DNA of 64,000 nucleotides, taken from assembly GCA_963680875.1 (NCBI GenBank), contig OY804576.1, forward strand, positions 74,405,668 to 74,469,667, in the 5' to 3' direction. A program made the position numbers and the translations under genes. This document shows, piece after piece, positions 1 through 12,500 of the stretch (within the stretch, counting starts at the first letter, position 1; every line of letters starts with the position of its first letter). Under the pieces are notes generated by a model. It did not search any database and was not told the origin of the DNA. It saw only the letters and a list, made by a program, of their open reading frames with translations. Source of the stretch: Bathymodiolus brooksi. Its lineage: Eukaryota; Mollusca; Bivalvia; Mytilida; Modiolidae.

Positions 1-316
1 GAATATTATATTTCATATATAAAAAAAACATTTTAACATGCCATGTACATACAATTATCTTTTAATTAACACCCAGCATCAAAAATATTTCTGCTAACAT
101 AAATATAGTAAAGGGACAAACTAATGTATTTCTATTAAATTGGAGGTGGATCAAAAGTTTAATCTGGAATTTACTACACATCATGAAGCTTTGGCCGACA
201 TAGTGATTTGGTTGAATTTAGAAATATGTATTTTTAGTATTTTTATTAATTTAATATTGATTGTTCGTTTTAAAAGTAGTGTAAACAAAGGTTTTGAAAA
301 CAAGATGAATATGCAC

Positions 317-574
317 CTGTTCTTGCCATTGTCGGTTCGGCTGTTTCAGCAAGACATTTGTTGATTGGATGGTTATAGTCTGTGGTAAGTTATCTGGTGA
401 TATTGTCACAGTTTGCTGACCCTGAGCACTGTGAAGTGTAATGGTCTCCTCAGAATTGGTCTGGGAATTAGCAGCAGCAGCTTGATCTAGTAGCATTTGA
501 ACTTTCTGACCTACTGACTCATCGTCTGATAAAGGTTGTTTAACAGCAGATGGTGTTGAATGTTTTACAATTTC
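317..574 (-). CDS. Zinc-finger gene, fourth visible exon (Gln/Thr-rich)
   Basis: The acceptor is a TTTTAAG at 575-581 read on the minus strand. The 86 codons are phase 0 and rich in Gln, Thr and Ser (for example [11 protein letters not shown]), resembling the glutamine-rich regions of transcription factors. The left boundary uses a CAG|GTGCAT donor at 316, which is weak. If it is not used, the frame runs on to a stop at 251 with an AATAAA directly after it, and this would be the last exon. Confidence 0.6.
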
Positions 575-3500
575 CTTAAAACAAATAATTAGATCTATTA
601 GCAGTGTATCCTCCAAGTTAATTTTGCCAAATTTTGTGCCAAAAATATGTATTTTCTACCAACAAAGTCATGATCAAACCAGAGGTTCCATGATGGTAAA
701 AGCTTACATATAGCCTTTGGCTAATTGAGATAAAAAGACGTCCACATTTATTGCCTTTCCCAAGCGAAAACCAGGATTTCCAACATCATATACAGGGATT
801 ACCCTGGGTTTTAAGTTGATGGGCCAAGGCCCATCAACATAAAATCCAAGGGGCCCTTAGGCCGGGGGTCCACCTATGCCCCCAGTGGGGGAAAGGGCCA
901 ATGCCCCTGTAGGGGATCCAGGGGACTTCGCGCCCCCTGGTCGAAAATGGATTTAACAGAATTGAAACACCTTTAGAGGCTTATTCTGAGACCTATTTTG
1001 CTGACAGTTCACTTGGTCTTGATCTATACTTTAATTAAGGAATTAATTGCCTTGTAATCATTATTAACCAGACAAAATTTGAATTAAATTTTCTGCATTT
1101 TTTAATTTGATCAATTTTGCATTTTGATTTAAAAATAAGGTACCTGTTATTCCTATTGAATTCAACTTTTCGTCGATTTAAAACTGGGATAAAAAATATT
1201 TTCCCAGATTCCCGACGATTACTACAAGAATACGTAATAAAACAACCCGCAAAAAATTGTTACTTGACCGAATCCGATCAGAATTTTACTTGAGAAAAAG
1301 TAACAGGAAGAATCTTATGGACTATCCATCACCACGTGTTATTAATATACAATCCACCGCCACTTGTTATTAGCTTATTATTTACACGACAATGACTAGA
1401 GTTTATCACGACATAAAATATAATATAATAAAATCTAAAACACTAAAAATAATGTTTTAAGTGAACCTTGTGTACCCCAAGACCAAGAGTGACTGATATC
1501 TGCATATGCTATTACTGTCTATCTGCTATTAATTTCTTTCAATAAATCTATGTAGATTTTAGCAAAGCATAGCGTTTATTATGCAGGACATACAAAAGTT
1601 GACGACAGATAGGTTCCAGACTGTTACTGATAGAATCAGTTAAATTTGTATCTTCATCACCAGCCACATATGCAAAGGGGTTAATAATTATTTGTAACAG
1701 ATCTATTTTTCCACATAATTTCAGTTCAGCAAACATACTGCTCACCTCCTGTATCATTTTACTTAAGATTGGAGTTCTAGTTCCTTCTAATTTTTCACAT
1801 ACTATTAGAAAATGAGTAGTTGTTTCCTCGGATTTTTTACATAAGAGGCAAATTGGACTTGTTGATTTCTTTGAAAATGCAGTTTTATCAGATTGTAATA
1901 TATAATTTCCTGTTACGATTTTAAGACGTATGGGTATTCTTGCAATGTCCCCTAGATTACAGGTAGTTGATTTTGCTAGTGGATGAACTTTTCCAAACGT
2001 CAGGTGATTGTCCATAAATTTCAAACTTTTGTATAATTTGGCTTCTTCTAAAAGTCTTGATTTCCAATAAGCATAATTTTTTGTTTTAATCATCTTTTTC
2101 CATTGGTTTTTTGATAGAGGATTTTCTAGATAATTATATATATTGAGAATATCATATTTCAGGCAGAGCTCTTTTATTTTCGATAAACCAACTGTGGCTA
2201 TCATGGGATTTTATTGTGAGTCGCCTTTCTGCAAGCTTCCATTCAACAGACGACTTTTCTGCTCTTGTTATGTTGCCATATAGTGTAATAGCTTTAATAT
2301 GCATTTCTGCTTCTATAGGGAGAGTCCCAGCTAGAATGAAAACTGCCGGATCAGCCACATTAGTCTTTAGCGACAGAATTTGTTTTATCCATTTTTTATA
2401 TTGCCTATTAATATTGTCCAAATTCTTTCTTTTTGGCAATACTATTTCTAAGCCGTAGGTTAATATTGGCAAAATAAATGCTCTTATCAGGGACATGGCA
2501 GTCTCAGGATCAAGGCCATTTTCGCTGTGTAGACCGGTACCCATTAGACTATAAAGGGCCCTTCTGGCCTTTCTAATATTTTCTGTGACGGTTGACATCG
2601 CCGAGCAATTTTCAGATTTTTGAATACCTATACGAGATGCCTGGGTGACTATTATTACAGTCATTTAATTTCCAAAAGCCCTCGTTAATTTCAATTGAAT
2701 TTTTTATACGGAAGTTCAAGGTTATTGTAAACTGGTTCCCGCTAATATACTACTATTATACGAAATACGAACGAGATATGGTAGTCAGCCAAGAACCAGC
2801 AATGGGATTCTCTCAAAATAATTTTTCACTAGAGACATCGGAAAGTAAGTGAGTTCGATTTCTTGCCGCAGCTACCGCTTATGACACAAAATGACTGCGG
2901 CATTTCAGCGGCGGTCTGACGCGTTTTCATTCTTTTAGTGCGGCATTTCCAATAATAACACATCAATGCCGCGAATCCGCAGCCCAGAGTGATCCCTGCA
3001 TATGTTGTGGTCATTTTTTTTAAGTTCAATGATTTGACGTGAGAGATTGTTGTTCATTAAATTGATATTTGTGGAATTGTTGACCATCACTGTTTAAAAT
3101 TCCTTTTTCATATTCTAAACTGCATTTTTTTTTCAATTTTACAGGTATTCTTTCTTATACAGTTGACTCTCGTTATCTCGAATACGATGGGACCATGGAA
3201 AAAATTTGAGTCAACCGTAGTTCGACTCAAGAGGAGCTATGAAAATACCGGAAGTGTAGTTTGTTTAACGACGAAAGGGAGACAACTCGAGCGAAATTTT
3301 GAAGAGCTAAAACCAGCATCGCATGTCACGATTCTCGGAACAATTTTAAACTTATTCGATGTTTTTGTTGCTGTTTTTTTTTCCTGATAAATTCTTTGGA
3401 TCTTGTGGAATGAAATTGAGAAATTATACATCTTCTTTAATGAAAATTAATTTCCGACAAGTAATTCAATAGATAAAACACTTCCATTGTGTACTTTTCA

Positions 3501-6500
3501 TAATCATTGATGTATGCCGACCCAAGCGCACTTATTATGAATCGATAATTTTTGATTGTACACATTTAACCTGTGTCATAATACCAAGCCAATTCAAATA
3601 TTATCACTAATTAATTTGACAGATTGTTAAAATAAACATGTGAAATAGCCTAAGGTAAACATGTCAAAGTCAATGACCAGATATTTCACCTGTGATCTGA
3701 TTTTAGTCCCAAGGTAATACACATGTTTTGACAGGTAAATTCGACTTAACGAATGTAAATAATATGGTTTTCTACATCTTGGGACCAAAACTTTTATTCG
3801 AGACAACCGAAATTTCAACTCAACAGGAGTCAAATTATATATATTTATACACAACGAAGTTCGGGACTTCGATAAAAATTTGAGTTCAAGAAAACGAGAG
3901 TCAACTGTACTTGCATCATTAAAATGATTTCAAATTTTAATAAGTGTTTTTTGACAATAGTTTAGGTACTTTTGGAAATATAAAATATATGCAATGACAA
4001 CTGTAACAAAATTTGAACTCAGTATTTGTGCAACCTTCACCTTTCGGTTATTTTCAAAAAAAATTGAGCTAAATCATCAGGAAACTGTGTAGTGTGAATG
4101 GTTGAATGTTTACATCATAATTAGCATGCTTGGTGAAAACCACTCTGCATTAGTAAGTATCTGGTGTATATTTCTCACTTCAGGACATAACGTAGTGAAG
4201 TAGCCATGAACCTAAACCTCACAAGTTAAAGGACAGTGGTTGGGGAACAACTATTTAACTTTGAAGGGGGGACTATGTTTTTTTTTAATTTCCTGTCACA
4301 TTATACAGAAAAATTATTGATTGTCCTCAAATAGACAAAAACAATCTTCCCCTGCAGTTTTCAACGAGTAACTTTTGGTAAGATTTGAAATTATTACAGA
4401 TTTTTCATGTTAAAAAACATAATCTGACTCAGGAAAAAAAAACATAGTCCCCCCCCCATCTAAAAATTAAATGGTCTGTCCCTTATCACAGTCTATCGAT
4501 CATCGCCACCATTCGACCTAAATGCCCTGGTTTAAAACAATAATCATTCTTTTTGCTACATTTATACTACTTCCACAATACCTGGTTGTCCTGCTCCAAC
4601 TGCATGCTGCCTACTTGGGGTTGTTCTACTGAGAATAAAGGGTTAGTCTGTCCACCATAGATTGGGCTGGTAACTGGTGTGGAGCTGTTACTAAATGACA
4701 AGGCTCTAATGTCACTCTCCTGAGAGCTTTCATTAGATACAACAGAGCCTCCTACAGTGGTGGTGGTAACCTGAGCTGCCTTTATCTGGGCAATATTAGA
4801 AGCTGCAGCAGCAGCGATAACAGCAGCTGCATTTGATGCTACGAGAGCAATGGCGCTATGGATCTGCTCTGGTGTTTGGTTGTGATGATTTTCCAAGTGA
4901 CGTCTTAATGAACGTGCATCACAATAACTCTTCGTACAGTTGTCTACAGAACATTCATATGGTTTCTTCTCTCTGTGTGTCATTAAGTGACCATTCCTAT
5001 TAAAATTAAGTACATATATCAGGGCTCACCACACTTGCAAAAAACAGGGAGACTTGACTTCTCCCTCAGAGAACATGAGGGAGAAGTGAAGGCATGACAG
5101 AGATTTCCAACAACTTCATAGAGACATGTTTCCACAAAAATGTTTTGCTTCTTCTCATCATTTCAAAAAATTGCATTTGAAGTGTGACTTTGCTTTTAAT
5201 ATCCTGTTTATATCCTTCATATTTAACTTTTAATTACACCTTATATAAGAATCCTGGATTTTGATTGGTTAATAGCTGGTGTATTTTTCGTGTATTTTCA
5301 TATTTAGGATTAATTTCGTTCATTTTTACCGCTGCTGAGGTATTTGCATGTGGATTTAACTTTTTTACCCTCGCGTGCATCAAACCGCCAAATTCATTCG
5401 GAATATTTCTTCTTTACCTTTATACGTAAAGTAACATGATTAATCAATTTTGAAACCCGGAAGTGTTCCGAAGTAAAGGATTTAACTTTTTTCCCCTCTG
5501 CCGTGGTATTTGCGAAAACGTATTTCACTTTTTTACCCTCACGTGCTGCAAATCGCCAAATTCATACTTCAACCACTGTCTAACAAAACAAATCGAATAT
5601 TCCTGAAAACGACAAACCAGAGATATTATTTATTTAGCCAGTGTTCTAAATAATATTCGGTGTAATTAAACAGATATATCATGTGTGGGAGGGGTATTTG
5701 CGAAAAATACCAGTCTTGAGACTAAATTCCCCTCGCCAAATTTTTCGTCACTCGACTGGTATTTTTTCGCAAATACCCCTCCCAAACATGATATATCTGT
5801 TCAAAATGATTGTTGTTGATATTATATTTGTCAATTTTAGATTTTATTCGTTTCGCATTGAAATCTATAAAATACACATTACATCAAAATGCGAGCTCCT
5901 TCCCCTTGTTTCAAATAAAATGCCGCTATGATTAAAACTTCCCAAGTTGATTGTTTACCTTTGAAAAAGCTACAAATAACTCAATTTTGTTAAAATAATA
6001 AACTAGAGGCTCAGTGGGCTGAGCCTGTGTCGCTCACCTTTCATTCTGCTTTGAGGAAAACTTAATACAGAACCTTCCATAGGTGCTTCCCACCAAATTT
6101 CGGTTAATTTTGGCAAAGCAGTTTCAGAGAAGAAGATTTTTTAGAAATTGACCAATCTAAAACAAGAATTGCCTGTGGCAGCCATGTTTGTTAATGGATC
6201 AAAACGAAATGAGCAGTCTCTATAGAGGACTTTCCATAGATGCTTCTTATCAAGTTTCATATCATTTGGTCAAGCGGCTTCAGAGGAAAAGCTGTTTTAG
6301 AAATCGACCAATAAGAAACATGAATTGCCTATGATGGCCATGCTTGTTAACGGATCAAAACGGAATGAGCAACTCCCATAGAGGACCTTCCATAGATGCT
6401 TCCTACCATGTTTCGGTCCATTTGGCCAAGCTGCTTCAGAGTAGAAGATTTTTAGAAATTGACCAATCAGAAACAAGAATTGCCTGTGGCGGCCATGTTT

Positions 6501-9500
6501 GTTAATGGATCGGGACAAAATGAGCAATCTTTATAGAGAACCTTCCATTATTCGGTATATTCCTAGCTCTTAGAGTTGGGAAAATATAGCACATAAACAG
6601 TGTGAACTAGGAATATACCGAATAATAACAAGAGCACCGCCCACGGGTGCTGGACGCTCGACTTTTTCATATCTGATAACAAACTGCAAACAATTTACAA
6701 AGTTATACATACTTCTAACTATGATGGTCATATAAGCAAATATGTTTGCAAGATTGGTCAATGTAATCAGAAGTGTGTCTCACTAAAAGGACATTAAAAT
6801 AAAAATAAAAAATAAAAACAATATTTGGGGGGGGGGGGGGTATAATCTTTTCTTGTAACACTATTTTAGTGCATATGAAATAAAAATAAAAAATAAGTTG
6901 GGGGGGAGGGGGCAGCGGGAGGGGGTTGTATGTTGGGAGTTACCCTTCTGTAATGTGTTCCCCCTTTAGATAGTGAACAGGTTTGTTGGGTTTCATTTTA
7001 ATGCCTATCATAGTTTATATTGAGAAAATTATATTTTTAGAAAAAAATGCAAGTAAAAAAAGGGAAATAACTCAAATAAAATGCTGGATAGAATTGTCTT
7101 CTCTAGTCAACAGAATGGGGTCAACACTTTTTACAAGTGTATTAAGCTTCAAGTTAATAGCTTTGATAGTTATTGAGAAATTTTAATTATACTAAAACAA
7201 TATCCCAAATTTCTAGGTACTATGCTGAAACAAGGGCAGATAACTCTGGATATACAAATCACAGGGTCACCTGCTTTGTTGTAATGGGTTCTCCATTTGA
7301 TAATGAACAGGTATGTCGAGTTTCATTTCACTGTCTATCATAATTATTGAGAAATTGCATATTTTGAAGAATTTCTAAGTCAAAAAGGGGGAATAACTCA
7401 AATAAAATGCTGGATGGAGTTGTCTTCTCTTGTCAACAGATTGGGGTCAACACTTTCTACAAGTGTATTGAGTTTCAAGTTAATAGCTTTGATAGTTATT
7501 GAGAAATTTTAATTATACATGTACTAAAAAAATATCCCAAATTTCTATGTACTATGCTGAAACAAGGGCAGATAACTCTGGATATACAAATCACAGGGTC
7601 ACCTGCCTTGTTGTAATGGGTTCCCCATTTGATAATGAACAGGTATGTCGAGTTTCATTTCACTGTCTATCATAATTATTGAGAAATTGCATATTTTGAA
7701 GAAATTCTAAGTCAAAAAGGGGGAATAACTCAAATAAAATGCTGGATGGAGTTGTCTTCTCTTGTCAACAGATTGGGGTCAACACTTTCTACAAGTGTAT
7801 TGAGTTTCAAGTTAATAGCTTTGATAGTTATTGAGAAATTTTAATGATACATGTACTAAAAAAATATCCCAAATTTCTATGTACTATGTCGAAACAAGGG
7901 CAGACAACTTTGGATATACAAATCACAGGGTCACCTGCCTTGTTGTAATGGGTTCCCCATTTGATAGTGAACAGGTATGTTGAGTTTCATTTCAATGTCT
8001 AACATAATTATTGAGAAATTGTATTTTTTTAAGAAATTCTAAGTCAAAAAGGGGGAATAACTCAAACTAGAGGCTCCCAGGAGCCTGTATAGCTCACCTG
8101 GGTATAATAACAATATCAGTCAATAAAACTTTATAACTTCGGTAAAAAAATAACAAATGTAGCCCTCGTCATTTCAGACCCCTTCTCCAAAAAAAATTTG
8201 GGCAGGGATTCCCCCTTTAATGTAAGTTATCAAAATTGCTGTAAAAAAAACATATATCAATGATTCTCAAAATCTAGCTTTCGCTACTTCACATTTTGTA
8301 ATAGAGTTGTTTCCCTTTGATTATTTGAGTAACCAAAAGCAGTGTCAACAAAAAAATGCATTTCAAGAGGAATAACTCTTCACACAGTTGTCACACATTT
8401 TCAACTGTGGGAAATTTTTTGTAAATCTTGACATGCTGAACATTTTTGCAGTTTAAACTTTCCCTCTATCTCTTATAGTTTTGAGATATAAGATGAAAGT
8501 ATTAAAATTTAGAACATTTTGATGAAAAAAGGACAATAACTCCAAAATGGGTAATGGGATTTACTTAAAAATTGCAGGGTTGGTAGATCTCGATTTGGTG
8601 CACATTTTTGCAATTTAAACTTAACATCTATCTCTTATAGTTTTTGAAATAAAGGACGAAAAGTTTTAAAAGTTTGAAAAGTTGATGAAAAAAGGGCAAT
8701 AACTCCAAAATGGGTTATGGGATTTACTTCAAAATTGCAGGGTGGGTAGATCTTGATATGCCGCACGTTTTTGCAATTTAAACTTAACATCTATCTCTTA
8801 TAGTTTTTGAAATACAAGACGAAAAGTATTAAAATTTTACACATTTGATGAAAAAAGGGCAATAACTCCAAGATGGGTAAATCAGATTTACTTAAAAATT
8901 GCAGGGTAGGTAGATCTTGACATACTGAACATGTCTGATGTTAAACTTAACATCTATCTCTTATAGATTTTGAAATAAAGGACGAAAATTATTAAAATTT
9001 AGAAAATTTGATGAAAAAAGGGCAATAACTCCAAAATGGGTAATGGGATTTACTTAAAAATTGCAGGGTAGGTAGATCTCGACATGGTGCACATTTTTTA
9101 TTGAACAAAACCTTATGTTGCACTAAAACTTCCTGACCCAGATACAGAATCATTATCAACATCACAGGCAACACTAGTATCATGTTTGCTGTTATCATTT
9201 GATAGTAATGTTTCCGGGGTATTGAAAAGGGTTTCGAGAGGGTAGATCAAACTATCGGTAGTACTATCAGTATAGTGTCAGCATCTGCATGATGGTCGTC
9301 ATACATAATACCTCAATTGACATCAGTCTCTGGTGCATCAGCATTTTGTACTATATATCATTTAAATCCCTGCGACACACTGGTTTTTGTGAGTGGAAGC
9401 AAATCTGTGCAGGTTTTTTTTTATTCTATGTTTATATCTGTATTGCCATTGGGGTTCCAGTTATCAAGAGGGGGAGGGTTCAGATCTCATTAACAGGTTT

Positions 9501-12500
9501 AACACCCCCCCGCCCCTCCCCCCATTTTTGTGTCTGTCCCAAATGCAGAACCTGGAATTCCATCTGTATATGTTATGGTTTTTTTTGTGTTGCCTTGACC
9601 TGATTTGACAATTAGATCAGTGATTTTCCTACTCATTTGTTATCCCTTATAATTGGGAAAATTAGCACGTAAATGATGAGAATTGGGAAAAGATGAGAAG
9701 AGCAATAAATTTATTAGTGTGGATGCTCAGTAATAGAATAGCGATCATACTGTACCAAGGTTTATGTCAACAGTAACAAATTCTTGTGATGAGGAAGAAT
9801 GACCACAAAACAGTTCACAAAACTTACATAAATACCCTTGGTGTACCACACTGTCATATAGCCATGGGTATTTTTGTTCATTCTTTATTGAACTGAACAC
9901 CCTGGAACCTGGTACCATGACCTCTGGAGCACAACTATCCAAATCAGAGTGACAGTCAGATTGCAGATCATTATCAACATTGCCAGGGCCTCTAAGAAAA
10001 ATTTTGCAAGGCAGAACAAGACTGCTTTGGGACCCCAGAGACAGACTGAGACTTCCCTCAAAATTGAGGATTCGAGGTTCAATAAAACCACTGGTAAACT
10101 TTCATAAATGCTTTATTTCCTGTGCAGCAGAATGTCCAGATAACATAATTTATACTTGATACAAAGCAGTGAAAATCAGTTGATGCAGCAAGGTGTTACT
10201 TGTTGAAGTTATTTTAGAGTCCCTAAAATCTGGTCTAGTGCTATGAAGATAATATATCAAATATTTTTTTATAACCCTAACCGAGATCATGAGAAAACCT
10301 TCCGGAATCTAAGGCTATGGGGCCCTTCAGAGATTCACAGGCCCCCTTCTTGGCTGTTCGTGCCCTGGACCGATGTACCGGCTGAACCCCTCTCTCATAG
10401 GCCCTGAACATCGCCACTATTTGCACTATTTACATGTTGTTGGATGTCATTTGAAGCTGTGTTAGGTAATAGTTTCTGAAGTGACACTGACAGTGGTAGT
10501 AACAAGGCATTCAACTTCTGGGAGACATGGTGTATCAGTAGTCGGTGACCGGTAGTGGGTCGGACTCGCTTCAATTTTCAAAGCACAAACAGTTTCACTA
10601 GCTTTATTAACGTCATCAACCTCATTGCTCTCGAGCAGTAAAAACTTTTTTTTCTAATCCAAATGATTCAAGTCACCTGTACTTGCTTTCATCATTACTG
10701 GTAATTTTTTAACATATTATCTAGAATTATCCAACATTGTGACATTTTTATTTTTAACTTTAAAATTAAATTGGCAAATAATTTGCATATTCCGTTTCAT
10801 CAATTGTTTTCCGTTTTTAATTCCCAATGAATTGACAAAATATCAAGCAGTGTAAATCACAGGACATATTTACTATTTTTATGTTAAATGTATTTCAATA
10901 AACATCTTCAATATAAAATTTATTCCAAATACTACAATTTCCGCTTTCATTTTTCTGAAGATTTATCGCAGTCCGGTACACGCCGGCGCAATTTTCAACA
11001 AATCAAGCGACCCTATATACTGCACTGGTTCCCGGTATCTTGTGCATAGTATTCCGTTGCATAATCAAAACAAACAGTAACCAGGTCATTAACTTGAAAA
11101 TGTTCGCTTTTTAATTTCATTTGAAAAAGCTTTCATTATCGATTTTTAAGAATTATTTTATCACCACGCTATTGGGAATTTTCCCCCATGAAATTGGGAA
11201 AAAAATAACCTTTTTCACATTGGGACTGGGGCTCCAAAAACGCAGTAGGAAAATCACTGTTGATGTTCATTTTTTTTTAAATTGGTGGAATTGTTGACAA
11301 TCAGTTTAAATTTTCTTTTCACAACATTAAATGTGTCTACTTACAGATGATCCTGTCGCTTAAATGCTTTTTGGCACAAATTACACACATATTTTCTCTC
11401 ATCACTGTGTGTTAGTCGATGTTTGGCCAAGGCACTTGAGTTGGTAAAAGATTTGCTGCAGGTTGGACATTGTAAACTATTGGGTCTAGCTGGTGAAGTC
11501 TGTCCTTTGGCTGGTTTATGTGTTTTATGCTTCTTCTGTTGTTTAAATCCTTCCAAAGGTCTTCCTGGGTCTGTCATAGAAAATAAACAAATATTGTTTC
11601 AAAATCAAGTAACTTGCTTTATTTCTTTTTAATAATAAAAAGTTAACGCGGGGCAAAGTATGATATGACCGCAGCAAGTCGACAAGGGCTTCCTGTGATC
11701 CTGTACCTGTTTTACTGCAATCAAGTTTTTAACTTGAAAAACATAACTGATATATATGAAATCTTCTAGAATACTATCTTGTCATAATAAATTCAAAGAA
11801 AAAACCCACTAAAATTAGATAAAAAATACAATGACTGTGTACCTTCCAATAATGCAAAAGTTGTGAAAGTATTGTTGAACAGTAAGTTAACTTAAACTGC
11901 CCCTGTAGAATCACACATTGATAAGATCTTATGAAGCTAGTGGAGCAGGAACTGTCTACCCTTCCGTAGCACCCGAGTTCATCCCCAGTTTTTAGTGGGG
12001 TTCGTATTACTCGATCTTTAGTTTTAGGCCATGTAAAATTGATTGTTGGTTTCCCCTAACATAGGAAAATTTATAAGGGCAGGCAGGCAGGGTTTTTTTT
12101 TTCGTTTTTTTTTTCAAAGAGATATTGCAAATCAGGGTTTTGCTAACTTTCCCGTGAAGGTCAGAAAATATATCATAAAGGCTTTTGCAATGCAAAAAAT
12201 TTTGCATCTCTCTTATTTCGTTTGATAAATGCGAACATTTCTGTAAATGATTTTAATGAACAGCCAGAATGGTTCCACTGGGCACACCGGCGGTGGCCAT
12301 TTTATACATACTGTACGTCATGTACATGTTTTAAATCATGGTCATTTTACCGATATCGTAAGCACTTTGACGATCTAGTGGTTTTCAATGGGTACTCTAG
12401 TTTCCTCTACCAATCATATTAATTAACAAAAATACTCGATCACGTGTCCGATGCATACGTAGCATGTATCGGTCTTTTTGGCCACTTATTTTGGAACAAA

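Noticed and set aside
12043..12422. Short open frames near 12.0-12.4 kb
   Set aside because: Homopolymer-driven and not conserved-looking, with no splice signals consistent with the zinc-finger gene.
12430..12480. Palindrome around CCGATGCATACGTAGCATG
   Set aside because: Imperfect and short; not distinguishable from chance.
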